Positions 49,600-58,931 of a stretch of DNA of 64,000 nucleotides are shown piece after piece. Source of the stretch: Pseudomonas linyingensis (GTDB lineage: Bacteria > Pseudomonadota > Gammaproteobacteria > Pseudomonadales > Pseudomonadaceae); assembly GCF_900109175.1 (NCBI RefSeq), contig NZ_FNZE01000002.1, positions 310,001-374,000 on the forward strand, given 5' to 3'. The notes under the pieces were generated by a model, which did not search any database, was not told the origin of the DNA, and saw nothing but the letters and a program-made list of their open reading frames with translations. The stretch's first letter is position 1. The number at the start of each line of letters is the position of its first letter. The position numbers and the translations under genes were made by a program.

Positions 49600-50895
49600 A
49601 TGAAGCTTATCAGGAGTTCGGCATACAATCTATTAGGGCTTGGTTTGCCCTTGGTAGTGGCTGTTTTTTGTATACCTGTTTTGATTGATGGGCTTGGTGA
49701 GGCCCGGTTCGGATTGCTCACGCTTATATGGGCAGTCGTCAGTTATTTCGGACTATTTGATCTTGGTCTTGGCCGTGCTTTGACGCAGCAGCTCTCTGTC
49801 GCTTTGGCTGAGAAGGATCAAGATCGTATAGGTCCTTTAGTGATGACTTCAACGGTGCTGATGGCTGGGCTAGGTATCGTTGCGGGCGCTGTGCTGGCCA
49901 TTCTCGCGCCTTATGGTGTGGGGATGATTAATTCGGTGCCAAATAAGCAGGAAGCTATCAGTGCGGTTTTGTATATGGCCGCAGCGATGCCTGCTATCGT
50001 GCTGACTTCAGGGTTTCGCGGGATACTGGAGGCTAAAAATGCGTTCGGAGTTATTAATTTAATTCGTTTGCCGATGGGGCTTTTTACATTCTTGGGGCCC
50101 GTTGTGGTGGTTCTGAATGTTGGACCAAGCTTGGAGTGGATTGCTGCAGTCTTGGTTGGGGGGAGAATAATTGCCTGCGCTGTACATGCTTGGTATGCCT
50201 GGCTATGTATTCCAAAGGATCATGGTAATTTTGCTTTTTGTTTGAAGTTGTTAAGGCCGCTCTGTGTTTCTGGTGGATGGCTTACGGTTAGTAATATAAT
50301 AAGTCCGCTGATGAGTTTTGTGGATAGGTTTGTAATTGGTGTTCTCGTTTCTAGTAGTGCTGTAGCTTACTACTCTACTCCTCAGGAAATGGTCACTAAG
50401 TTGGGTATTGTTCCTGGGGCGTTGACGTCTGCATTGTTTCCGCGGTTTTCTGCTCATTTCGCCATGCCGCAATCGGATTTTAGATTGATTTACTTTAAGT
50501 CATTACTTGGTCTTTTCGGTGTATTGTTTTTTCCTGTTATTTTTGTTTCGGTATGGGCTAAAGAAGTAATGGTGGCTTGGATATCCTTGGAGTTTGCCGA
50601 AAACAGTGCGTCATTGCTGGTTGTTTTTGTTTGGGGGATGTTTGCGGCCTGCCTCGCGGCAATCCCGTTTACGGTTATTCAAAGTGCTGGAAATGCTAGG
50701 TTGACAGCTACTTTGCATATTTTTGAGTTTCCTATTTTTGTTGGGATGCTGTTTGTTTTTATTGAGTGGTATGGTGTCTTGGGAGCTGCGCTTGCTTGGG
50801 CGGCCCGAAATATTATTGATGCTTTTTTGCTTTTTTACTATGCAAGGAGATATGTTTCTACCGGTCATGGTTGTAGCTCCTGTGGCTCGGCTTAG
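49600..50895 (+). CDS. wzx: O-unit flippase Wzx
   Basis: 431-residue polytopic protein of the PST/MATE-like Wzx family (about 12 membrane helices). It opens MKLIRSSAYNLLGLGLPLVVAVFC, followed by DGLGEARFGLLTLIWAVVSYFGLFDLGLGRALTQQL, a common Wzx start. It flips undecaprenyl-PP-linked O-units to the periplasm. GC content falls sharply relative to wzz and codon use is AT-richer, as expected of a serotype cassette. The ribosome site is weak (GAGG about 17 nt upstream). Confidence 0.88.
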   Translation: MKLIRSSAYNLLGLGLPLVVAVFCIPVLIDGLGEARFGLLTLIWAVVSYFGLFDLGLGRALTQQLSVALAEKDQDRIGPLVMTSTVLMAGLGIVAGAVLAILAPYGVGMINSVPNKQEAISAVLYMAAAMPAIVLTSGFRGILEAKNAFGVINLIRLPMGLFTFLGPVVVVLNVGPSLEWIAAVLVGGRIIACAVHAWYAWLCIPKDHGNFAFCLKLLRPLCVSGGWLTVSNIISPLMSFVDRFVIGVLVSSSAVAYYSTPQEMVTKLGIVPGALTSALFPRFSAHFAMPQSDFRLIYFKSLLGLFGVLFFPVIFVSVWAKEVMVAWISLEFAENSASLLVVFVWGMFAACLAAIPFTVIQSAGNARLTATLHIFEFPIFVGMLFVFIEWYGVLGAALAWAARNIIDAFLLFYYARRYVSTGHGCSSCGSA

Positions 50896-50928
50896 GTTTT
50901 GTTGATTTTTTAATTATATCTAAATGGC

Positions 50929-51942
50929 ATGACTGATAGAATGAAAGGTTTGAAATCTGCGGGTGCGGCAAGTGAATTGATTTTTGCTTGTTTTTTTGTT
51001 CTTGGAAGGTTGCAGCCTGCGCTGTATGCTATTTTGATATTTGCATTCTCAATGATTGTTTTTCCTTACTATGAGGGGGGTGATCAGGAGCATTATAGGG
51101 GTTTTTACGATGCGGTTTCAGGTATGCCTCTTTCGGAGGCATATGATTATTACGCGAGCGCTCTTGGTTCGAGAGAGCCTGTATATTTTTTTCTTGTTTA
51201 TGGCTTTTCTCCGTATCTTGAGAAAGATTTTCTTTTTTCATTAATCAATGCTCTGTTGGCTTTCGTTGTGGTTTCTTGGGTTGTTTCAAATAGGGTTAGA
51301 TTTTATATAGTGCCATTGGTTGTATTTAATTTTTATGCATTAGTTCTTTTTTTTCCAGCTGAAAGGTTAAAGTTGGCTGTTTTGTTGTTCATGATCGGTT
51401 GCTTTTGGCGGGGTTGGGTAAGGTACTTTTTTTGGGGGGGGGCGATTTTTTCGCATACTCAGACAATTTTGCTTGTGCTGAGCGCTCAGTCGCGAAGGGT
51501 GATTAGCCTTTTCGTTAGCTTGATGAGGGGTAAAGTTGATGGTGGAGGGGTTTTCTTGGTGTTGATTGCTGTGTTGTTGTGTGTTTTTGTTTTTTTTATG
51601 AGAGGTCATATTTTTGATAAGTTGGAATTTTATATGGAGTTCGGTGGGGTTGGGGCTGTGATTAAGCCTCTTATTCTTTCTGGTCTTACTGCTTATTGCG
51701 CTTCGGGGCGAAGGCTGGAATCGTTGATTTCTTCGTTACCATTAGTTGTCGTTTCCTTTTTTGTTGGGGATGAGCGCATTGTAATCTTTTCTTACTTTGT
51801 ATTCTTGTATTTTGCTTTAAATAGAAATCGTGGAGCCAATATTCCTGTTGTGCTAACGGGGGGTTATTTTTTGGTCAAAGGAGTATTTTTTCTAATTGGC
51901 ATAATAGAGTATGGGGATGGGTTTGCTGAATTGGTGTTTTAG
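50929..51942 (+). CDS. wzy: O-antigen polymerase Wzy (EpsG-like)
   Basis: 337-residue protein with about ten hydrophobic segments and the GGDQEHYRGFYDAVSG segment that resembles the periplasmic D-x-x-x-Y of EpsG/Wzy polymerases (GDxxxY). Wzy proteins share little sequence, so the call rests on topology, size and place between wzx and the glycosyltransferases. A T7-G9 run (51427-51442) encodes PheTrpGlyGlyAla and is a potential slippage site. An in-frame ATG at 50941 is an alternative start. Confidence 0.75.
   Translation: MTDRMKGLKSAGAASELIFACFFVLGRLQPALYAILIFAFSMIVFPYYEGGDQEHYRGFYDAVSGMPLSEAYDYYASALGSREPVYFFLVYGFSPYLEKDFLFSLINALLAFVVVSWVVSNRVRFYIVPLVVFNFYALVLFFPAERLKLAVLLFMIGCFWRGWVRYFFWGGAIFSHTQTILLVLSAQSRRVISLFVSLMRGKVDGGGVFLVLIAVLLCVFVFFMRGHIFDKLEFYMEFGGVGAVIKPLILSGLTAYCASGRRLESLISSLPLVVVSFFVGDERIVIFSYFVFLYFALNRNRGANIPVVLTGGYFLVKGVFFLIGIIEYGDGFAELVF
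51434..51442. repeat. G9 homopolymer in wzy (preceded by T7)
   Basis: Nine consecutive G, directly after seven T, in an otherwise AT-rich gene. The frame is currently open through the tract. A change of one base would truncate the polymerase after about residue 172. Confidence 0.85.
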
Positions 51943-51996
51943 GGCGGGTGGTGTTGCTGTGGGTTTTTACTTTTCTCCTTGATGTTGGTGGTTGTT

Positions 51997-53226
51997 ATGG
52001 TTCCTCTTATTTCGGTTGTTATTCCGACGCATAATCGCGCGCGCTACGCTATCTCTGCTATTCGTTCGGTTCTCGCGATTCAAGATGATCGAATCGAGTT
52101 GGTGGTGAGCGACACTAGTACGGATGCCAAATTGGCCGCTTTAATTGCGGACGAAAAAAACTCTTGCGTGGGGGATCCTCGCCTAAATTACTTTAGGCCT
52201 CGTGAAAATCTTGATATGACGGGTAATCATAATGCAGCTATTGGGGCGGCTAGAGGGGAGTACGTTTGCCTAATTGGTGATGATGATACAGTATCTGCCG
52301 AGTGTTTGGTCGCGGCAGAATGGGCCATGTCAAAAGGGATTGAACTGATTTCGCCTAATGTTGTGGCTAATTATGTTTGGCCCGATTTCAGGCACCGCTT
52401 CTTTGGAGGGGGGCATGCTTCTCGGCTGTATTTTTCCCGCCAAATGGGAGGTGTCTCTTTAGGTAAATCGGATGAGTCCTTGGCGAGAGCGCTTGTCAAT
52501 GCTGCGCAAGGAACTGATGGTTTGCCAAAAATCTATCACGGGCTAGTAAAACGTACACTTCTTGAAAAGATACGTCAGATATCAGGAGCCTATTTTCATG
52601 GCTCGAGCCCTGATGTTTCCGGGGCGATTGGTCTTGCTCTCGTCGGTTCTGATTTTGTTGTGATTGATTATCCATTGACGATTCCAGGTGCATCTGGCGG
52701 AAGCAATACCGGGCGCAGCGCAATGAATAAGCACAAGGGTAAAATTGAGCAGGAAACTCAAACTAAAGGTTTTGAATCTGAGGGGTGGAGCCCTGGAGTC
52801 CCACGGTTCTTTTCTGTAGAGACTGTATGGGCACATGCAGCCCTGGAAACAATGCGCCGGATTGCGCCGCATATGATTTCAAGATTTAACTTTTCGCGAT
52901 TGATAGCCATCTGCCATGTTTTGCACCCAGAATATGATTTGGAACTAAAGCAGGCGACTATTGAAGCTGGGGAGATTGTGGGGGATGCAGTTAAGCTTGT
53001 GGAAAACATTGGTTCGGAAATTAGGCGCTTTAAGCGTGAACGGATGAAGCGCCTAATTAAGCGGGTTCTAGTGCCGACTGTTGCAGGGGGAAGAAAGTAT
53101 ACAGGGGGGGTAGTTGAGGTTTTTGATGCGCCCGAAGCATTGATGAAATACATGAAGAAGAGTGGGGTCTCTTGGGGGGCTGTAAGCCAGAGTGTTGATC
53201 GACTTATTGAAGAAAGCAATAGTTGA
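51997..53226 (+). CDS. GT2 family glycosyltransferase, O-antigen locus
   Basis: 409-residue GT-A transferase opening MVPLISVVIPTHNRARYAISA, with VSDTSTD (variant of the usual DDGSxD) and the DxD-like CLIGDDDTVSAECL. The C-terminal 200 residues show no familiar domain. Probably adds one sugar of the O-unit. The start at 51997 is chosen for the domain; a start at 51982 adds five hydrophobic residues. A G7 run at 53104-53110 lies near the end. Confidence 0.8.
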   Translation: MVPLISVVIPTHNRARYAISAIRSVLAIQDDRIELVVSDTSTDAKLAALIADEKNSCVGDPRLNYFRPRENLDMTGNHNAAIGAARGEYVCLIGDDDTVSAECLVAAEWAMSKGIELISPNVVANYVWPDFRHRFFGGGHASRLYFSRQMGGVSLGKSDESLARALVNAAQGTDGLPKIYHGLVKRTLLEKIRQISGAYFHGSSPDVSGAIGLALVGSDFVVIDYPLTIPGASGGSNTGRSAMNKHKGKIEQETQTKGFESEGWSPGVPRFFSVETVWAHAALETMRRIAPHMISRFNFSRLIAICHVLHPEYDLELKQATIEAGEIVGDAVKLVENIGSEIRRFKRERMKRLIKRVLVPTVAGGRKYTGGVVEVFDAPEALMKYMKKSGVSWGAVSQSVDRLIEESNS

Positions 53227-53277
53227 TTTTTGTAATTTATTCTTTATTTTGCTCTGCTTGAGTCGAGTTTAAATATT

Positions 53278-54435
53278 GTGAAGCAGCTCCATATTGTCCA
53301 GAGCATTGATGCGGGTTTTGGTGGGTTGGGCTTGGCTGCCTTGCGCTACGCAGAGGCTGTCGCTGAGGCTGGGGCAGAGGTTTTCCTGTTTGTTGCAGTC
53401 CGGGGGGGAGGGGAACTCCAGTATGGTGAGGCTTCTGGGCGTTTCTCTGTAATTGGCGCAAGCACGATACTTGGGGGTATGTCGGGAAGTGGGTTTGCTT
53501 CGCAGCTTCGGGCGTTATTGAAGTTTTTTGAAAATAATCAGGTCGATATTGTTCATGTTCATGGGGTATGGTCTCCCATACTGGCCGCTGCAACCTATAT
53601 GGCGACCTCTCGGGGGATACGATTGGTTGTATCGCCGCATGGCTGTCTCGAGCCATGGGCGCTTGGGCATCGAAAATTTAAAAAGCGAATCGCATTAGCG
53701 CTTTATCAGCGACGTATACTTAAAAATTCATCTATGCTCATCGCAACAGCAAAGCAAGAGTTGGAGAGTATAAGGCGTCTCGGGGTTTTAAATCCGGTTG
53801 CGGTGCTGCCAAATGGGGTTGACTTGAATTTTTCTCGTGTTGAGCGTTCTAGTGGATTTCCCCGTAATATTCTTTTTCTATCAAGGGTTCATCCTGTTAA
53901 AGGAGTCAAGGATCTTATCTTGGCGTGGAAGAAGGTGCGCCAGCCTGGCTGGAAAATAATAATTGCTGGCCCCGATGAGTTGGGGCATACAGAGGAGCTG
54001 AAGGCGCTCATTCGGGCTGAAGAGTTAGAGTTGGATTTCGAGTTTTTAGGTTTGGTGGTTGGAGAAAAGAAAGAGAGATGCTTTGCAGAGGCAGACCTGT
54101 TTGTGCTTCCGACTTATTCGGAAAATTTCGGTATTGCTGTCGCTGAAGCTCTTGCTAGAGGGGTTCCCGTTATCACCACCACAGGCGCCCCGTGGGAGGA
54201 GTTGGTTGTCCACGATTGTGGGTGGTGGGTACGGCCAGGTGTTGAGGGTATTTCCAGTGCTTTGGCGTCAGCAATGTCCGTTTCGAGGAGCGCTCTGGCG
54301 GAGATGGGGGAACGAGGGATGAGGCTTGTTGAAGAAAATTATTCATGGGCCAAAATAGGCAGGTCAGCCTTGGGCGCAAGTGAATGGGTGATCGCGCATA
54401 ATGAGACTCCACCATTTATTGATCAGGTAATATGA
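53278..54435 (+). CDS. GT4 family glycosyltransferase, O-antigen locus
   Basis: 385-residue GT-B transferase. GTG start, then KQLHIVQSIDAGFGGLGLA; GHRKFKKRIALAL and AVLPNGVDLNF; donor motif LPTYSENFGIAVAEALARG (E-x7-E). Class typical of O-unit assembly; sugar unknown. A G7 run lies at 53402-53408. Codon use is AT-rich like its neighbours. The ribosome site is not clear, so the start is less certain than the reading frame. Confidence 0.82.
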   Translation: MKQLHIVQSIDAGFGGLGLAALRYAEAVAEAGAEVFLFVAVRGGGELQYGEASGRFSVIGASTILGGMSGSGFASQLRALLKFFENNQVDIVHVHGVWSPILAAATYMATSRGIRLVVSPHGCLEPWALGHRKFKKRIALALYQRRILKNSSMLIATAKQELESIRRLGVLNPVAVLPNGVDLNFSRVERSSGFPRNILFLSRVHPVKGVKDLILAWKKVRQPGWKIIIAGPDELGHTEELKALIRAEELELDFEFLGLVVGEKKERCFAEADLFVLPTYSENFGIAVAEALARGVPVITTTGAPWEELVVHDCGWWVRPGVEGISSALASAMSVSRSALAEMGERGMRLVEENYSWAKIGRSALGASEWVIAHNETPPFIDQVI

Positions 54436-54513
54436 TTTTTAATGTTACTTGCTGGGTGTTGTTGTGGGTTGTCGCTAATATCCTGATGGATTAACCAGTT
54501 TGGTTTGTGTTGA

Positions 54514-55752
54514 ATGAAATCTAAGATACTTCTGGTTACTCAGTACTTCTGGCCCGAAAGTTTTATCATTAACGACATCGTTCGTAATTTGGTGGAGCTG
54601 GGGCATGAGGTTGTTGTTGCGACAGGTAAGCCAAACTACCCTGATGGAAAGATTTTCGATGGATACCGTGCGTGGGGAGGGCAGCGGGAGGTTTACCTCG
54701 GTAATGTTGAAGTGCTCCGTGTTCCTCTCTGGCCTAGAGGACAGGGTGGTGCAAAAAATCTAGTCATCAATTACCTGTCCTTTGTCCTGTCAGGGCTGAT
54801 TTTTTTCCCTTGGCTGCTACGTAAGCGTGAGTTTGACGCTGTTCTGGTGTTCGCTCCTTCACCCGTTATACAAGCGATTCCCGCTATTTTTCTAAAGTGG
54901 TTGAAGCGGGCAAAATTAGTGCTTTGGGTTCAAGATCTTTGGCCGGAAAGTCTTTTGGCTACTGGCTTTGTGAGAAAACCATACCTACTCAAGGTTGTGG
55001 GTTGGGTGGTTAAGGGCGTCTATCAGTGCTGCGACACTGTGTTGGTCCAGTCTCGCGCTTTTATCGACCCGGTGGCACGATATACGGATCGTAGCAAGAT
55101 CGTATACTACCCGAATTCGATTGATGCACGACCCCAGAAAGCTTCTATGCCAATTCCGCAGGGTCTGCGCGAGATTCTGGATCGTCATTTCTGTATTGTA
55201 TTTGCTGGAAACCTCGGTACGGCACAGGCACTGGACACATTGGTGCAGGCCGCCATGCAACTGCGTGATGATCCGGATATTCGTTTAGTTCTAGTCGGAA
55301 GCGGTAGTCGTCTTGACTGGCTCAAGTCTCAAAAGCAGGCTCATAGGCTTGATAATCTGATCCTCCCAGGTCGCTTTCAGGTGGAAGCGATGCCACAGAT
55401 ATACGAGCGCGCATCTGCATTGTTGATATCGCTTAACGACGATGAGATTTTTGCTCAAACGATCCCGAGCAAGACTCAAGCCTATCTAGCGGCAGGGCGG
55501 CCTATTATTGCCTGTATGAATGGCGAAGGCGCACGGCTGGTATGTGAGGCGCGAGCTGGCTTTGCTTCTCCAGCTGAAAAGGTGTTACCCCTTGTAGAGA
55601 ATATTCTTGCGATGAAGGCTTTGGGGGGGGTAGAGCGGGAGGCGATGGGCAAGTCGGGGCGGGAATATTTTGAGTCTCATTTTGAAATGAGGCGGCAGGT
55701 GCAAGTTTTAGTAGAGTTGCTTGCTAAAAAATCGACAGGTGGAGTTAGGTAA
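54514..55752 (+). CDS. GT4 glycosyltransferase of the WbuB/WbjE type
   Basis: 412-residue GT4 transferase. It opens KSKILLVTQYFWPESFIIND, with KLVLWVQDLWPESLLATGF, a signature of WbuB/WbjE-type transferases for N-acetyl-L-fucosamine or related L-6-deoxy-HexNAc sugars, and the donor region IPSKTQAYLAAGRPIIACMNGEGA. It directly precedes, by 2 bp, the nucleotide-sugar genes that would make such a donor, which supports the assignment. An 8-G run (55623-55630) near the C-terminus is an unusual feature. Confidence 0.83.
   Translation: MKSKILLVTQYFWPESFIINDIVRNLVELGHEVVVATGKPNYPDGKIFDGYRAWGGQREVYLGNVEVLRVPLWPRGQGGAKNLVINYLSFVLSGLIFFPWLLRKREFDAVLVFAPSPVIQAIPAIFLKWLKRAKLVLWVQDLWPESLLATGFVRKPYLLKVVGWVVKGVYQCCDTVLVQSRAFIDPVARYTDRSKIVYYPNSIDARPQKASMPIPQGLREILDRHFCIVFAGNLGTAQALDTLVQAAMQLRDDPDIRLVLVGSGSRLDWLKSQKQAHRLDNLILPGRFQVEAMPQIYERASALLISLNDDEIFAQTIPSKTQAYLAAGRPIIACMNGEGARLVCEARAGFASPAEKVLPLVENILAMKALGGVEREAMGKSGREYFESHFEMRRQVQVLVELLAKKSTGGVR
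55623..55630. repeat. G8 homopolymer in the WbuB/WbjE-like gene
   Basis: Eight consecutive G encoding LeuGlyGlyVal, about 40 codons before the stop. The reading frame is intact. Slippage would change only the C-terminal tail. Confidence 0.85.
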
Positions 55753-55754
55753 AA

Positions 55755-56612
55755 ATGAAGGTTCTGGTGCTTGGTGTCACCGGTATGCTAGGAAATTCCG
55801 TGTTCAGGGTGTTTGAGGACGATGCAGAGCATGAAGTTTGGGGGACATTGCGTAGCAGTTCGTCGCTTCGCTACTTTCCCGAGACGAGTCATTCAAGGCT
55901 TATTTGCAGCGTGGATGTACTTGACCAAGATGCGTTGGTGTCGGTTCTGGCCCGTGTACGACCGGAGTTGGTGATCAACTGCGTTGGCCTGATCAAGCAA
56001 CTGGCTGATGCAAAGGATCCGCTGACTGCACTGCCGATCAATGCCATGCTGCCGCATCGCTTGTCACATCTCTGTGCGCTGTCCGGGACTCGGTTGGTAC
56101 ATGTGAGCACTGACTGCGTTTTTTCTGGAACTAAAGGGGGGTACTTGGAGAGCGATCCATCAGATGCCGAAGATTTATATGGCAAGTCAAAGTTTATTGG
56201 TGAGCTTCATGATCAGCATCACAGCATCACTCTGCGTACCTCGATCATCGGTCATGAGCTGAATTCGCACTACGCGTTGGTGGATTGGTTTCTCGCGCAG
56301 CAGACCAGCGTTAAGGGATTCAAGCGGGCTATCTTCTCCGGCCTGCCGACAGTTGAGTTGGCGCGGGTGATGAAGGATTTCGTTCTGCCTCACCCGGAGC
56401 TAAATGGATTGTACCATGTTGCCGCCGAGCCGATCACCAAGCTTGAACTGTTGCGGCTGATCGCTGCGCAGTATGGTAAGGAAATCGAGATTAGACCGGA
56501 TGACGCCTTGGTGATCGACCGCTCGCTTAGTGGCGAGCGCTTCCGTGAGGCGACAGGTTACGTTGCGCCGTTATGGCCGGAATTGATCCAGCGGATGCAT
56601 GCGGGACGGTAA
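55755..56612 (+). CDS. RmlD-like nucleotide-sugar 4-reductase (WbvR type)
   Basis: 285-residue SDR of the RmlD family. GxxGxxG in VLVLGVTGMLGNSVF; LVHVSTDCVFSGTKGGY and the YGKSKFIGE catalytic Tyr-Lys pair (Y-x-x-x-K). It lacks the C-terminal cupin domain of the 370-residue CapF/WbjC/FnlB reductases of the L-FucNAc route, so it better fits WbvR, which reduces the 4-keto intermediate in the UDP-L-RhaNAc/UDP-L-QuiNAc route of Vibrio cholerae O37. Specificity is inferred, not shown. Confidence 0.72.
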   Translation: MKVLVLGVTGMLGNSVFRVFEDDAEHEVWGTLRSSSSLRYFPETSHSRLICSVDVLDQDALVSVLARVRPELVINCVGLIKQLADAKDPLTALPINAMLPHRLSHLCALSGTRLVHVSTDCVFSGTKGGYLESDPSDAEDLYGKSKFIGELHDQHHSITLRTSIIGHELNSHYALVDWFLAQQTSVKGFKRAIFSGLPTVELARVMKDFVLPHPELNGLYHVAAEPITKLELLRLIAAQYGKEIEIRPDDALVIDRSLSGERFREATGYVAPLWPELIQRMHAGR

Positions 56613-56792
56613 ATTATTATTCTTGTTTTTTCTAAGAGACACATTGCTCGCTCTTTGGAGTGGAATTCTTACTCTCTAGGCCTATCTATTAACAGAGGGT
56701 TTGAGTTGTTTTCAGGTGCTGCGGTGTTTTCGTGGATTAATTTTTATACGGTCTGCCGAGGGTGGGCTGCATTTTGATCGGGAAGGTTATAA

Positions 56793-57803
56793 ATGTTTGA
56801 CGACAAAGTATTGATGATCACTGGTGGTACCGGCTCCTTCGGGCATACGGTGTTGAAACGTTTTCTCAATACCAGCGTGCGCGAGATCCGCATCTTCTCC
56901 CGTGATGAGAAAAAGCAAGAAGACATGCGGATCGCACTGGCTAATGATAAAGTGAAATTTTATATAGGCGATGTGCGTGAGTATGATAGTCTCAGTCAGG
57001 CTATGGTCGGTGTAGACTACATTTTTCATGCTGCAGCACTCAAGCAGGTACCTTCCTGCGAGTTTTATCCGATGGAAGCGGTGCGTACTAACGTGTTAGG
57101 CACCGAGAACGTATTGAACGCTGCTATCGCCAATGGTGTGCAGCGCGTTGTGGTGCTGAGTACTGATAAGGCAGTCTACCCCATCAATGCAATGGGCATT
57201 TCAAAGGCGATGGCCGAGAAGCTGATGGTAGCCAAGTCGCGGATGATCCCGGCGAAAGGGCCGGTGATATGTGCCACACGCTACGGAAACGTGATGGCAT
57301 CGCGCGGTTCGGTAATTCCCCTGTTTGTTGATCAGTTGCGCGGTGTCGATAGTTTGACTGTAACCGACCCGGAAATGACTCGATTCCTAATGTCTCTCGA
57401 GGATTCGGTGGATTTGGTGCTGCACGCCTTCGAGCATGGTCAGCAGGGTGATATCTTTGTCCAGAAGGCCCCGGCTTCCACCGTGGGCGATTTGGCGCAG
57501 GCACTCAAGGAGTTGTTTGGGAAAGATAATTCGATCCGCGTTATCGGTACACGCCATGGCGAAAAACTATACGAATCACTGGTTTCTCGCGAGGAAATGG
57601 CCAAGGCGGAGGATATGGGGCGCTATTATAGAATTCCAGCTGATAATCGCGACCTGAACTACAAAAAGTACTTTGTTGAAGGGGAGCCAGAAATCTCTGA
57701 GCTTGATGATTATACTTCGCATAATACTGATCGCCTTGATGTTCGAGGAATTAAGCAGTTGCTGTTGAAGCTGGATTATATCAAGGAACAGCTTGATGCT
57801 TAA
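56793..57803 (+). CDS. UDP-GlcNAc 4,6-dehydratase/epimerase (WbvB/WbjB/CapE family)
   Basis: 336-residue extended SDR. It opens VLMITGGTGSFGHTVLKRFL; active-site segment STDKAVYPINAMGISKAMAEK has the S/T-M-K triad of inverting dehydratases; RVIGTRHGEKLYESLVS is the family C-terminal motif. It converts UDP-GlcNAc into a 4-keto-6-deoxy-L-sugar. First of three steps with the neighbours on each side. GGAAGG precedes the ATG. Gap 56613-56792 shows no gene. Confidence 0.9.
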   Translation: MFDDKVLMITGGTGSFGHTVLKRFLNTSVREIRIFSRDEKKQEDMRIALANDKVKFYIGDVREYDSLSQAMVGVDYIFHAAALKQVPSCEFYPMEAVRTNVLGTENVLNAAIANGVQRVVVLSTDKAVYPINAMGISKAMAEKLMVAKSRMIPAKGPVICATRYGNVMASRGSVIPLFVDQLRGVDSLTVTDPEMTRFLMSLEDSVDLVLHAFEHGQQGDIFVQKAPASTVGDLAQALKELFGKDNSIRVIGTRHGEKLYESLVSREEMAKAEDMGRYYRIPADNRDLNYKKYFVEGEPEISELDDYTSHNTDRLDVRGIKQLLLKLDYIKEQLDA

Positions 57804-58923
57804 GGTTATGACCTTGGTCGGCACTCGTCCGGAGCTGATCAAAATGAGTCGGGTAATTGCTGAGTTGGATCGCCAGGTTAATCATGTGCTGGTGCACTCA
57901 GGGCAGAATTATGATTATGAGTTGAATCAGGTCTTTTTCGACGATTTGGAGATTCGCAAGCCCGATCATTTTTTGGGGGCTGCGGGCGAAACGGCAGCGA
58001 AGACCATCGCTGAGGTTATCTTCAAGGCCGACGAGGTGCTCGAGCAGGAGAGGCCGGATGCGCTGCTTCTGTACGGCGACACCAATACCTGCTTGGCTGT
58101 GATCGCCGCCAAGCGCCGTAAGATTCCGGTGTTTCACATGGAGGCAGGTAACCGCTGTTTCGACCAGCGGGTACCGGAGGAGCTGAACCGCAAGGTACTC
58201 GACCACCTCAGCGATATCAACATGGTGCTTACCGAGCATGCCCGGCGTTATCTGATTGCCGAAGGTATCCGCCCCGAAACCATTATTAAAACTGGCTCGC
58301 ACATGGAGGAGGTCCTCGACTACTACATGCCGAAGATCCAGCAATCCGATGTGGTTAAGCGCTGCGGGCTGGAGGCCGGTAAGTTCTTCATCGTCAGCAC
58401 GCACCGCGAAGAGAACGTCGATACTCCGGAAAACCTGAGCGATCTGCTCGTCACGCTGCGAGCGCTGGCCGACGAGTATGGCTACCCGTTGATCGTCTCG
58501 ACTCATCCTCGCACTCGCAAGCGGCTGGAGGCCCTCGGCGAGTCGCTGGAGCATCCGCTGATCCGCTTCGTCAAACCGTTCGGCCTGCTGGATTACATCA
58601 AGCTGCAGATGTCGGCTTTCTGCGTGCTCTCCGACAGTGGCACCATCACCGAGGAAGCCTCGTTGCTCAACCTGCCAGCGGTGACTCTGCGCAACGCGCA
58701 CGAGCGTCCGGAAGGAATGGATGAAGGAACATTGATTATGAGCGGCCTGAAAGCGGATTCGGTACTGGCGGCAGTCAAGGTTATTACCAGTCAGCACCGT
58801 GCCGAGAAGCGTGTGGTATCGGTGGTGCCGGACTATGAAGGTGGGCCTGTGTCATTGCAGGTGGTGCGGGTGGTGTTGAGCTACACCGACTACATCAATC
58901 GCACGGTTTGGCGTAAAGGCTGA
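57796..58923 (+). CDS. UDP-HexNAc 2-epimerase (WbvD/WbjD type)
   Basis: 375-residue non-hydrolysing UDP-sugar 2-epimerase. Opens KVMTLVGTRPELIKMSRV; LLYGDTNTCLAVIAAKR; HMEAGNRCFDQRVPEELNRK (the WbjD/WbvD form of the catalytic region); and LSDSGTITEEASLLNLPAV. It inverts C2 of the reduced sugar, giving L-FucNAc or L-QuiNAc depending on the preceding enzymes. The start overlaps the preceding stop by 8 nt, with AAGGAA upstream. Confidence 0.9.
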   Translation: MLKVMTLVGTRPELIKMSRVIAELDRQVNHVLVHSGQNYDYELNQVFFDDLEIRKPDHFLGAAGETAAKTIAEVIFKADEVLEQERPDALLLYGDTNTCLAVIAAKRRKIPVFHMEAGNRCFDQRVPEELNRKVLDHLSDINMVLTEHARRYLIAEGIRPETIIKTGSHMEEVLDYYMPKIQQSDVVKRCGLEAGKFFIVSTHREENVDTPENLSDLLVTLRALADEYGYPLIVSTHPRTRKRLEALGESLEHPLIRFVKPFGLLDYIKLQMSAFCVLSDSGTITEEASLLNLPAVTLRNAHERPEGMDEGTLIMSGLKADSVLAAVKVITSQHRAEKRVVSVVPDYEGGPVSLQVVRVVLSYTDYINRTVWRKG

Positions 58924-58931
58924 TTTTTTGT

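Noticed and set aside
55755-58923. UDP-L-FucNAc (FnlABC/WbjBCD) pathway
   Set aside because: The reductase is too short and lacks the cupin domain expected of FnlB/WbjC; kept only as the alternative to the WbvBRD-type route.
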